This document shows positions 8,270 to 16,060 of a stretch of 64,000 bases of DNA, piece after piece. The notes beneath the pieces were generated by a model. It ran no database searches. It had not been told where the DNA came from and saw only the letters and a list, made by a program, of their open reading frames with translations. The DNA is from an uncultured Clostridia bacterium. Lineage in GTDB: Bacteria; Bacillota; Clostridia; Christensenellales; UBA1242. Numbering within the stretch: the first letter of the stretch is position 1; each line of letters opens with the position of its first letter. The stretch is from positions 77,037 through 141,036 of the forward strand of contig CAKNRR010000003.1 in NCBI GenBank assembly GCA_930990975.1. Reading direction: 5' to 3'. The position numbers and the translations under genes are program-made.

Positions 8270-9451
8270 ATGAAAAATATTGGTACTATTTCATGGGGCG
8301 TCAAAGCTCCAATTATCCGTCCTGGGGATGACCTCGTAGAAATTACAGCAGACAGTGTTATGAAGGCTGTAAAAGAAGCTAAAATCAAATTAAAAGATAG
8401 GGATATTGTCGCTGTAACTGAAGCGATTGTTGCAAAAAGTCAAGGCAATTTTGCCACTGTTGACGATATTGCAAAAGATGTCAGAGCAAAAATGGGAGAA
8501 GGCACCATTGGTGTTATTAACCCAATTCTTTCAAGAAACAGATTTTCAAATATTTTAAAAGGTATTGCTAGAGGTTGCGACAACATTGTCATCCAATTAT
8601 CTTACCCTTTTGATGAAGTGGGAAATCCTTTGGTAAGTATTGACAGGCTTTATGAACTTGGAATCACAAACTTCAACAAGACTTATACTGATAAACAATT
8701 CTATAAAATTGTAGGTAAAATTGAGCATCCTTTCACAGGGCTCGATTATATTGATTTCTACAAGAAAATTTGTGGAGATAAATGCAAAATCATTCTTTCT
8801 AATGATCCTACAACCATTCTTAAATACACAAAAAAAGTTATAACAGCTGATATTCACTCTCGTTTTAGAAATAAAAGCCTTCTTTTAAAGCGAGGAGCTA
8901 AAAAAGTCATTGGGCTTGATGAAATCTTAAATCAACCTGTTGATGGAAGTGGATATAATGAAAAATATGGAGTGCTTGGCTCAAATTTATCTACAGATGA
9001 AAAACTAAAATTATTCCCTAGAGATACTGAAAGTTTTATAGAAAAATTGCAAAAGAAACTTAATGAAGTCAGTGGCGTCAAAATGGAATGTATGGTTTAT
9101 GGCGACGGCGCTTTCAAAGACCCAGTAGGCGGAATCTGGGAACTTGCTGACCCTGTGGTTTCCCCTGCCTTTACAAATGGGCTTGTAGGCACACCGAACG
9201 AAATCAAACTTAAATATGTAGCCGACAACCAAATTGGTCAACTTACTGGTAAAGAAGCTGAAAAAGCAATAAAAGAAATCATAAGCAACAAATCAAAAGA
9301 TCTCAAGAACCAAAATGTTTCTTTAGGAACAACTCCAAGACGCATTACAGACCTCTTAGGCTCACTTGCTGACCTTACAAGTGGAAGTGGCGATAAAGGC
9401 ACTCCTATAGTGCTTATTACAGGCTATTTCAACAATTACGCAGACGAATAA
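8270..9451 (+). CDS. F420-0:gamma-glutamyl ligase-like protein
   Basis: This 393-residue protein resembles the F420_ligase (CofE/FbiB N-terminal) family: the opening strand with VKAPIIRPGDDLVEI, then KLKDRDIVAVTEAIVAKSQGN, which matches the family's 'D-vvvtskivSkaeG' segment, and an extended C-terminal region (GGIWELADPVVSPAF). CofE adds glutamate to the lactyl side chain of coenzyme F420. No other F420 gene lies in the window and Firmicutes generally lack F420, so here the enzyme may ligate glutamate or another amino acid to a different acceptor (inference). It is longer than CofE (about 250 residues). RBS AAGGAG five bases before the ATG. A Nudix gene follows 97 bases later on the same strand. 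Confidence 0.78.
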   Translation: MKNIGTISWGVKAPIIRPGDDLVEITADSVMKAVKEAKIKLKDRDIVAVTEAIVAKSQGNFATVDDIAKDVRAKMGEGTIGVINPILSRNRFSNILKGIARGCDNIVIQLSYPFDEVGNPLVSIDRLYELGITNFNKTYTDKQFYKIVGKIEHPFTGLDYIDFYKKICGDKCKIILSNDPTTILKYTKKVITADIHSRFRNKSLLLKRGAKKVIGLDEILNQPVDGSGYNEKYGVLGSNLSTDEKLKLFPRDTESFIEKLQKKLNEVSGVKMECMVYGDGAFKDPVGGIWELADPVVSPAFTNGLVGTPNEIKLKYVADNQIGQLTGKEAEKAIKEIISNKSKDLKNQNVSLGTTPRRITDLLGSLADLTSGSGDKGTPIVLITGYFNNYADE

Positions 9452-9548
9452 TACTAAAATAAACATAAAAACAGCAAATTAATAATAAACAAACATTCAA
9501 TATAGGTTAATAAAATATACAATAAATCAAAGCTAAAAGAAGGTATTT

Positions 9549-9959
9549 ATGAGAATTAGTTCAAGAGCTGTCATCATTGAAAACAACAAACTGTTGACAA
9601 TGTTTAGGCGTCGTAAAATTGATGACAAATATGTTGAGTATTTCACCATCCCTGGTGGAGGACAAAATGATGGCGAAAGTTTGGAAGAAACTGTAAAGCG
9701 AGAACTTAAAGAAGAAATGAATGTTGATATTTCTATCATTGGGTATCTTGGAAGTGCTGTTGATGCCAAAGGCGAAGCCAATTATTTCCATTGCAAAATT
9801 GTTTCTGGAACTCCAGTTTTAAGTGGAGAAGAGCTTGAGCGTTTGAGTGATGCCAACTTTTATAAACCAACCTTTCTTGACTTAAAGGATATAGAAAATG
9901 TCACGCTTTATGGAAAAGAATTTGTCTATAAAGCAATCAACAAAGATTATTTAAAATAG
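9549..9959 (+). CDS. Nudix hydrolase
   Basis: This is a compact 136-residue Nudix protein. The Nudix box spans residues about 37-59 (GGGQNDGESLEETVK then RELKEEMNV); the usual penultimate Gly is Asn, a tolerated change. The RELKEE core supplies the metal-binding glutamates. It follows an N-terminal strand with RAVIIENNKLLTMFRR typical of small nucleotide or sugar-nucleotide pyrophosphatases. Substrate cannot be told from the sequence. RBS GAAGG before ATG 9549. It may be cotranscribed with the upstream F420-ligase-like gene and ends at a strong terminator. Confidence 0.85.
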   Translation: MRISSRAVIIENNKLLTMFRRRKIDDKYVEYFTIPGGGQNDGESLEETVKRELKEEMNVDISIIGYLGSAVDAKGEANYFHCKIVSGTPVLSGEELERLSDANFYKPTFLDLKDIENVTLYGKEFVYKAINKDYLK

Positions 9960-9993
9960 CAAAATTTGAAATTAAAACAATTTTTGAAAAAAT

Positions 9994-10037
9994 AAAATAG
10001 CAGGTGTCAATCTTTTGTAGATGTCACCTGCTATTTT
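9994..10037. terminator. Bidirectional intrinsic terminator
   Basis: AAAATAGCAGGTG (9994-10006) pairs with CACCTGCTATTTT (10025-10037), flanked by A-run and T-run, between convergent genes (Nudix plus, membrane protein minus). Confidence 0.88.
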
Positions 10038-10051
10038 TATAAATATTATTT

Positions 10052-10732
10052 TTATTCAAAGTCAGTATCTCTTAAAATATATTGTCTTAAATTTTGATAT
10101 TCATTATAACTTATCATTCCGTTTTCATACATGCGTTTTGCGTCTGCCAATCGCTTAAATTGGACTGATGAGCTGTCAATTCTATTATAATAAATTGCAC
10201 CATAATCAACACCAATGCCTAGGAAATATCCCACCAATGTGAGAACAACAAATATAAGTCCCCCAAAGAAAAATTGTAATATTGACATTCCCACAATAGA
10301 AGCCACATGGTCAATAAGTTCTTCTTTGGTGTAATATCCATAAGATTTTATTTTTAAACCAACAATGATGCTTATAATGCCCATAATAGGAAATATAATA
10401 CAACAAACTATAACTTTGTTGCGCATGCCATCATAATCAAATCCTTCATTCATTTGCATTTGTTTCAAGGATTCGCTTGAAGCAGCAAAAATTATGCCTA
10501 TGACTGCCATTGCAACTATACAAAGCACACCAAAAGCAACGGACAGATACCCTGACCATACAAACCAACTGTTTTTAGTTTTTCCGCTCTTATACTTTTC
10601 AAAGACAGAACTTGTATACTTATCATCAATGTGTTCATCAATTTCATAATCTAATGGATTAACTGAAGAAACACTTGCATCTCTAAGTTCATCCTTAAGT
10701 TCGTCTGTGAATTTTTCCTTTTCTTCTTCCAT
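10052..10732 (-). CDS. Membrane protein with SHOCT-like C-terminus
   Basis: The 226-residue product has an acidic N-terminal cytoplasmic segment (MEEEKEKFTDELKDEL), three to four hydrophobic helices (about residues 55-80, 105-130, 150-180) and a C-terminal amphipathic stretch (LADAKRMYENGMISYNEYQ) that looks like a SHOCT short-oligomerisation motif. I recognise no catalytic residue. The gene has a near-consensus promoter that ends only seven bases before the ATG and has no Shine-Dalgarno, so it is probably translated from a leaderless mRNA. Function unknown. Confidence 0.82.
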   Translation of the reverse strand: MEEEKEKFTDELKDELRDASVSSVNPLDYEIDEHIDDKYTSSVFEKYKSGKTKNSWFVWSGYLSVAFGVLCIVAMAVIGIIFAASSESLKQMQMNEGFDYDGMRNKVIVCCIIFPIMGIISIIVGLKIKSYGYYTKEELIDHVASIVGMSILQFFFGGLIFVVLTLVGYFLGIGVDYGAIYYNRIDSSSVQFKRLADAKRMYENGMISYNEYQNLRQYILRDTDFE

Positions 10733-10739
10733 GCTTTAT

Positions 10740-10768
10740 ATTATAGCACATTTTATAAAATTTGTAAA
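10740..10768 (-). promoter_or_regulatory. Leaderless promoter of the SHOCT-like membrane protein gene
   Basis: On the minus strand: TTTACA (10763-10768), 17-base spacer, TATAAT (10740-10745). The ATG starts at 10732, seven bases downstream, so the transcription start should coincide with the start codon. Confidence 0.75.
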
Positions 10769-10823
10769 GACTTATATATTTTTTCTACATTTTGTCTTCA
10801 CAAATTTGTTGGAATATTTCTTG

Positions 10824-11855
10824 TTATTTTATTATTCTCTCCCCTCTAAATTTTGATAGATTTGTCAACACCTCATATTCAGTGCTTTCAATAAGTGGAG
10901 CTAAAACGCTTGCATCATCCATTATCTCAACATCATCCCCAACCTTACAATTTATACTCGTCACATCAACCATAAAGGCATCCATACAAATATTGCCAAC
11001 ATTTTTTGCTTCTCTACCATTTATTTTGACAACCAATTTGTTTGAAAGCTTCCTTGGAAGTCCATCACCATACCCCAAAGGTATTGTCGCAATAGTCATA
11101 TTTTCTTTTGCAGTATATCCACAAAGGTAGCCAATATGTTCGCCTTTTTCTACATTTTGAATATCAACTATTTGGCTATGTATACTCAGCACTGGTTTTA
11201 CGAAGTCATTTCCATAGCCATACACTTCCAAGCCTATTCTAATCATGTCCACATCAACATCTTCAAATATACTGCGACCTCCGCCTACATGAGTTACTGT
11301 TCCCCAAGAATTTGGAAGTTTTGATAAATAATTTTTAAAAATTTCTTTTTGTCTTTTGGTGTAATCTCTATCAGTGGTCAATGAAGAAAAATGAGTATAA
11401 ATTCCAACCAATTCAATCTTGTTTTTTTGTAAATAAGATATAATTTTGTCAAACTCCTTTTCAGTTTTGACTCCATATCTATTCATCCCTGAATTAATAC
11501 ATAGGTGCATTTTTGGATTCAAATCATATTTCCTTGCAGTTTTTACTATATTTTTTGCATCATAAATAGAAAATAATGCAAAAGAAATATCATTTTCCAT
11601 GCAAGTTTTATAATCTTCGCAGGCGCCAAAAACGATGACATCTTTGTTTGTGCAAGCTCGCGCTTGCAATGCCTCATCCTGATTTGAAACCCCAAAATAA
11701 TCTATTCTGTCATTCAGAATAGAGATGATTTGACTATATCCATGACCATAAGCATTTGCTTTTATCATCACGCATGTTTTCTTTTTTGACACCTTTTCAA
11801 GTTGGTCTATATTATTTATTAAATTATCTTTATATAAAAAAATTTTTGAGAACAT
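10824..11855 (-). CDS. alr: Alanine racemase
   Basis: Alanine racemase interconverts L- and D-alanine using PLP, supplying D-Ala for peptidoglycan. The 343-residue protein has the PLP-lysine motif in strand 1 (CVMIKANAYGHGY, Lys33) and the downstream ATIPLGYGDGLPR motif that includes the family's catalytic-domain Tyr. The C-terminal beta domain is slightly short (family about 370). The ATG at 11855 is needed to keep the first beta strand (KIFLYKDNLINN). There is no Shine-Dalgarno, and this ATG sits in the loop of a terminator-type hairpin. The upstream neighbour is an LtaS-like gene, so both are cell-envelope genes. Confidence 0.93.
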   Translation of the reverse strand: MFSKIFLYKDNLINNIDQLEKVSKKKTCVMIKANAYGHGYSQIISILNDRIDYFGVSNQDEALQARACTNKDVIVFGACEDYKTCMENDISFALFSIYDAKNIVKTARKYDLNPKMHLCINSGMNRYGVKTEKEFDKIISYLQKNKIELVGIYTHFSSLTTDRDYTKRQKEIFKNYLSKLPNSWGTVTHVGGGRSIFEDVDVDMIRIGLEVYGYGNDFVKPVLSIHSQIVDIQNVEKGEHIGYLCGYTAKENMTIATIPLGYGDGLPRKLSNKLVVKINGREAKNVGNICMDAFMVDVTSINCKVGDDVEIMDDASVLAPLIESTEYEVLTNLSKFRGERIIK

Positions 11856-11876
11856 AATAATTTATATTCTCAAAAA
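11836..11876 (-). terminator. Intrinsic terminator overlapping the alr start codon
   Basis: On the minus strand TTTTTGAGAA (from 11876) pairs with TTCTCAAAAA (to 11843) and is followed by seven T. The alr ATG (11855-11853) lies in the 14-base loop. It would stop transcripts coming from the sulfatase gene. A -10-like TATAAA (minus strand, 11866-11861) lies in the same loop, five bases before the ATG. Confidence 0.7.
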
Positions 11877-11929
11877 CTTTAAATTGTTTATAAAATTGAT
11901 TTTTTAATACAAACTTTTCATACTTTTTA

Positions 11930-13930
11930 TTAAACATAATTAGCAGTCAAATCAATAGTTCCATTTATTCCATTTTCATATATTTTTTCTAAATATTCTT
12001 GTTTCTTGAAGAATTTTGTTGCATTATCTTTAAATTTTGCAATATCTTCCTCAGTCACATTATCATTCATAACAACAACATCTGAAATATTCAAACTATA
12101 AATATCATTCGTAAACATTCCGTTTAAATGAGAAGCAAAAAAAGAATTCTCAATATCTTCTGAAAATACAGAATATCCATAGAATAAATTGCTGTTTGAA
12201 GGCAAGCCATAAATATCACAAATTGTAGGCAAAATATCATAAGTATTGCAGAAGGTGTCATTGATATAACCCTCTCCATTTGTGAGCTTAGGACTGTAAA
12301 TCATAAATGGAATATTATAGGCAAATGTGTTTGAATAATCAACCTTTTCAATCCCTTTCAATTTTAAGCTTAAGTCATTGTAATAAACATTATGATCAGC
12401 AAACATAACTATTGATGTATCTTCAGCCCTGCCTCTTTTTTCAAGTTCTTCAATCAAATTTGCAATTGTTCTATCAAGGTCAATGGCTGCTGACTTATAG
12501 TGATAGAAAAGATCAAAATCGCCTTCATCTGTTGGAATTATAAATGGTGTGTTCTCTTCTGCCCATGCAGAATATTGTTCATAGTTACTTTCAAATATTT
12601 CATAATATTCTTGATAGTATGGGTTTGTATAGGTGTATGGTCCATGAGTTGCCATTGTAGCAATGAATGTCATAAATCTTTCAGTGTCTGGAATAATTTT
12701 ATCCATTAAATTTGCAGTAAAATCTACATCAGTTATCCACTCTCCCCATCCACCGCGTACTTGTTCGCCAGTGTAGTCTTCGAGTGTATACATATAGTCA
12801 AATCCTAAGCCATCAATATGTGTTATATCTCTGCTATAGTAATCTCTTGTATTACAATGTACATAAGTTGTCACTGTTTCTTCATCTGTTGTAGTTTCAA
12901 ACAATTTTGGCAAAGCATAATCAAAATTGTATCCATTCTTTAAAGCATCTTTTAATGCAATATTTCTTGGCGTTCCACCATTTAAGACAATTCCTTCACT
13001 GTTGTTTGTTCTGTTTCTTGCATAAAATTCAGTAAAAGATATTGTATTGTCGCCATTTGCCAATCTCCAAAGGGTTGGTGTATTGAAAGGGTCTATTGCA
13101 TACCAATCAGTGCTCTCGCACAAAATCACAATCAAATTATCGCCATAAAGTGGTGCATTTGGGTTTCCTGATTTGTATCCCTCATCAATATAATTTTGCA
13201 AAAACTCTACATCTTCTTCATCAATTTCATCCTTAAAAATTAAATCAAGCACACTTTTTGTATAAAATCCATACGAACCAAATTTTTTGTATGAATCAAG
13301 TTTAAATTGAAAATTATCCCATAAATATTTGTCACTTGTCTCTATCTCACTACCTTGGTCTATCGCCATAGATAAACTCATCTTTTGCGCCTCAAACAAT
13401 CCAAAACCTAATGATTGTATTACTATAAAGACAGCTAATACAAATATTGGCATAGAAAAATTTTTGATTATCACAGTTTTCTTATTGTATTTCACTAAAA
13501 CTATTGAAGAAGCGATTGCCAAACCAAAAATTACAATATTAAGCACACCGCCCCACCAATCAATAATATCTGGAGTCAAAGCTGTTGTAGCTTCAGTTCC
13601 CAAAACAAGAAGGTCAAATGAAAGTATATCTCCAAAAATGTTATACATTGTTGTGTTTGTTATATTTATTAAGCATGCAAGAAGTAAAAATATGTAAAAT
13701 AAAGCAAGCATAACCTTTTGATTTTGAACAACATAGATTACCCCCGCCATCATCAAAATGATGCCTAAATCAAATAAAAAATATGAAGGCAAAACCATCA
13801 AGTCGCCAGACGCATTTGTAAATCCCATATACATAAAATTCGCCATTTCAAAAATTATTGCAAAACCAATAAACAATAATGGCAGATAAAATCTGTTTGT
13901 TGAAATTTCTTTTTGTTTTACTTTAACCAT
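11930..13930 (-). CDS. LtaS-like membrane sulfatase (phosphoglycerol transferase family)
   Basis: The 666-residue protein has about five N-terminal membrane helices (residues 15-190) followed by an extracellular sulfatase-fold domain. The nucleophile position is Thr308 in NRTNNSE, aligned with the T of the GKTSDAE motif in lipoteichoic acid synthase; metal-site pieces include LIVILCESTDWY and MFADHNVYY. LtaS polymerises glycerol phosphate from phosphatidylglycerol onto a lipid anchor. This one is of LtaS length, but without linked LTA genes it could instead be another phosphoglycerol or phosphoethanolamine transferase. RBS AAGGTG. The terminator behind it overlaps the start of alr. Confidence 0.85.
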   Translation of the reverse strand: MVKVKQKEISTNRFYLPLLFIGFAIIFEMANFMYMGFTNASGDLMVLPSYFLFDLGIILMMAGVIYVVQNQKVMLALFYIFLLLACLINITNTTMYNIFGDILSFDLLVLGTEATTALTPDIIDWWGGVLNIVIFGLAIASSIVLVKYNKKTVIIKNFSMPIFVLAVFIVIQSLGFGLFEAQKMSLSMAIDQGSEIETSDKYLWDNFQFKLDSYKKFGSYGFYTKSVLDLIFKDEIDEEDVEFLQNYIDEGYKSGNPNAPLYGDNLIVILCESTDWYAIDPFNTPTLWRLANGDNTISFTEFYARNRTNNSEGIVLNGGTPRNIALKDALKNGYNFDYALPKLFETTTDEETVTTYVHCNTRDYYSRDITHIDGLGFDYMYTLEDYTGEQVRGGWGEWITDVDFTANLMDKIIPDTERFMTFIATMATHGPYTYTNPYYQEYYEIFESNYEQYSAWAEENTPFIIPTDEGDFDLFYHYKSAAIDLDRTIANLIEELEKRGRAEDTSIVMFADHNVYYNDLSLKLKGIEKVDYSNTFAYNIPFMIYSPKLTNGEGYINDTFCNTYDILPTICDIYGLPSNSNLFYGYSVFSEDIENSFFASHLNGMFTNDIYSLNISDVVVMNDNVTEEDIAKFKDNATKFFKKQEYLEKIYENGINGTIDLTANYV

Positions 13931-14128
13931 ACTTTCACCTTCCCCTAAATATTATATATCATATCAATAAATTATAATATATTTTTATTATAGTATTAAT
14001 AAGTTTAAATTGCAAGTATTATTTTAAAAAATACTGCTTTTTACATACTTTTTGGCACTTTAAGCCTCATTTTTATTATAGTATATATATAATTTATTTC
14101 TTTATAACTTCTATACGAACAATAAAAA

Positions 14129-14150
14129 AAGAGCCTTAAGCTCTCTTTTT
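14129..14150 (-). terminator. Terminator after the poly-Ser membrane protein gene
   Basis: A short GC-core stem AGAGC (14130-14134) with GCTCT (14140-14144), A-run and T-run on either side. It lies just after the 14166 stop on the minus strand. Confidence 0.65.
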
Positions 14151-14165
14151 ATGTCATTACTTTAA

Positions 14166-14498
14166 TCACATAACCAATGGAACAATGATACCAGCAATTA
14201 CTATCAACAAGCAGATAATGTAAAGAACTTTCCAAACCATTTGTTTAGGTCTTACATATCTCCATGCAAGAATAGCAACAATAATGATCATGATTGCAGT
14301 AGCAACGCCTTGAAGTGCGCTTACAACTTTGAAATTAATACCACAAGCAGATAAAATAAGTGATACAGCATACAAAATTGTAACTGCAACTATTGTCCAA
14401 AATGAAATTTTATTCAATCCCCATACAGTTTTCTTCTTTGAAGAACTTGAAGAAGATGATGAACTAGAACTTTTTGTTGTTGTTTTTTTAGTTGCCAT
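14166..14498 (-). CDS. Small membrane protein with N-terminal poly-serine tract
   Basis: The 110-residue protein starts with a Thr/Lys/Ser-rich cytoplasmic tail containing eleven consecutive serines, then has three hydrophobic helices (about 32-52, 58-78, 88-108). The serines are encoded by a mixture of TCT, TCA and AGT codons, so this is not a simple trinucleotide expansion and the tract looks maintained at protein level. RBS AGGAGG is followed by ATAGATAAA and the ATG. No family recognised. Confidence 0.8.
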   Translation of the reverse strand: MATKKTTTKSSSSSSSSSSSKKKTVWGLNKISFWTIVAVTILYAVSLILSACGINFKVVSALQGVATAIMIIIVAILAWRYVRPKQMVWKVLYIICLLIVIAGIIVPLVM

Positions 14499-14565
14499 TT
14501 TATCTATCCTCCTACTTTATAATTATACTCTTAAATTTTTATTATGTCAACGGAAAAAACATTGA

Positions 14566-14817
14566 TTATTTGTTATTTTTATAATTTTTAAATTCACAGC
14601 AATTATCCTCATCGGCCTCTATTTTATCATTCAAATTCATTAAAAACGGCAAATATTCTTCCCAGCGATAACTTCGAAGGGGCATTGGTCTATGGTCTTT
14701 AAAATATAAAACTAAGGCAGGCTTGATTCCATTATAATCATCAACAAACTTATAACCTATCAATTTGCCTGACAATATCAATTTCTTTATTTGTGCATGA
14801 TAGTTGTAATATCTCAT
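14566..14817 (-). CDS. Small hypothetical protein
   Basis: The 83-residue product is soluble, aromatic-rich (MRYYNYHAQIKKLI) with a central LVLYFKDHRPMPLR strand and an Asp/Lys/Asn-rich tail. GGGGAA sits five bases before the ATG, which supports translation. I recognise no family. It lies between the ZIP transporter and the poly-Ser membrane protein on the same strand. Confidence 0.65.
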   Translation of the reverse strand: MRYYNYHAQIKKLILSGKLIGYKFVDDYNGIKPALVLYFKDHRPMPLRSYRWEEYLPFLMNLNDKIEADEDNCCEFKNYKNNK

Positions 14818-14961
14818 AGTTTCCCCATTTTAATTTTATGTAGAAAGTTGTAGCATTTGTTTATAGTATTTGCACTTATTTTATAAAAATTCTCTACTTC
14901 TTATTTAGAAAGTCATTATCCAACGCAAAAAGCATTAATTTAACACAAAAAGCCATTTAAT

Positions 14962-14988
14962 AAAAATGACTAGGTTTAAAGCTAGTCA
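14962..14988 (-). terminator. Terminator after the ZIP transporter gene
   Basis: TGACTAG (14967-14973) pairs with CTAGTCA (14982-14988); on the minus strand it is followed by TTTTTATT. Confidence 0.75.
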
Positions 14989-14995
14989 ATTTACA

Positions 14996-15802
14996 TCACC
15001 CTAAAGCTACATCCAAAATCATCATCAAAACAAATCCTATTATAAAGCCGCAAGGGCCTATATGACTGCTTGGATGACCATTTTTTGCATCTGGCAACAA
15101 TTCTTCTGCAACTACAAAAAGCATTGCTCCAGCAGAAAATGCCAAGAACCATGGCATCAAATGCGACAAACTTGTCGAAAGCCATATCCCAATAAGAGCC
15201 ATTATTGGTTCAACTATTCCGCTAAGCGTGCCAAATAAAAATGCTTTTTTCTTCGAGCCAAGTTGTTCCTTCATCGGCAAGCTTACAGCCGTCCCTTCTG
15301 GCAAATTTTGAATTCCAATGCCTATTGCAAGCCACAACGCAGAATAAAACTCCGAAATTTCTCCAGCCATAAAAGCATTCCCAAATGCTAGCCCCACTGC
15401 AAGTCCTTCAGGAATATTATGCAAAGTGACTGCAATAAACAATTTTATAGACCTATTAAGTTGACATTTCTTTGGTTTGTCATCTTTTGAATATTTTTTA
15501 TCTTTCTTTGACAAATAATAAGGTATAATCTTATCCATTAATATTAAAAACAAACAGCCAAGCACAATACCACAAGAAGCAGGCAAAAAGCTCAAAGAAC
15601 CAAGCTCGCTTGATTGCTCAATTGCTGGCAAAATCAATGACCATACAGAAGCCGCAATCATCAAACCTGATGCAAACCCTAAAAACAGACTATTTACTTT
15701 TTCGCTTATGTTTTTCTTAAAGAGAAATACCACTGAAGAACCAAGCGTTGTCATTAAAAAAATGAATGTAATACCAATAGCGGTTATAGCTATTTCACTC
15801 AC
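14996..15802 (-). CDS. ZIP-family divalent metal transporter
   Basis: The 268-residue protein has eight predicted membrane helices and both ZIP signature helices: HNIPEG (TM4, about residue 142) and QNLPEG (TM5), which supply the metal-binding His/Asn/Glu residues. A Lys/Asp-rich cytoplasmic loop (about 100-118) stands where ZIPs have their variable loop. ZIP proteins import Zn, Fe or Mn down the gradient; bacterial ZupT is the nearest model. The second motif has Gln instead of His (QNLPEG), which occurs in the family and may alter selectivity. Translation starts at GTG 15802, with GGGGGAG ahead. Confidence 0.92.
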   Translation of the reverse strand: MSEIAITAIGITFIFLMTTLGSSVVFLFKKNISEKVNSLFLGFASGLMIAASVWSLILPAIEQSSELGSLSFLPASCGIVLGCLFLILMDKIIPYYLSKKDKKYSKDDKPKKCQLNRSIKLFIAVTLHNIPEGLAVGLAFGNAFMAGEISEFYSALWLAIGIGIQNLPEGTAVSLPMKEQLGSKKKAFLFGTLSGIVEPIMALIGIWLSTSLSHLMPWFLAFSAGAMLFVVAEELLPDAKNGHPSSHIGPCGFIIGFVLMMILDVALG

Positions 15803-15882
15803 AATCTCCCCCTATTATTCATTAAACGCACTTCCCCTATTATCAATATAAAATAATTTTATTAAAATGTGACAATAAAATA

Positions 15883-15908
15883 AAAAACGCATTAAAAAAT
15901 GCGTTTTT
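15883..15908 (-). terminator. Terminator after the helicase-nuclease gene
   Basis: AAAAACGCAT (15883-15892) pairs with ATGCGTTTTT (15899-15908) around TAAAAA. It lies about 140 bases beyond the minus-strand stop at 16052. Confidence 0.7.
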
Positions 15909-16060
15909 ATAATAAATTTATTAAAATTTCAATTAATTTTTATTAAATTAATTATTTTTTATATTTATTTAATTATTTAATTTATTTTTTTAATAAATAT
16001 TTATTATTTAATTTTATTTTAAATATTTATTATTTTTTAAATTTTTTATTATTATTTTTT
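15909..16060. repeat. A/T-only low-complexity tract
   Basis: About 150 bases made almost wholly of A and T (a single C), composed of shuffled TTTATT, TTTAATT and AAATATTT words. It runs from the terminator to the last codons of the helicase-nuclease gene. Similar tracts occur at about 27720-27880, 47700-47900 and 54240-54430. Confidence 0.7.
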
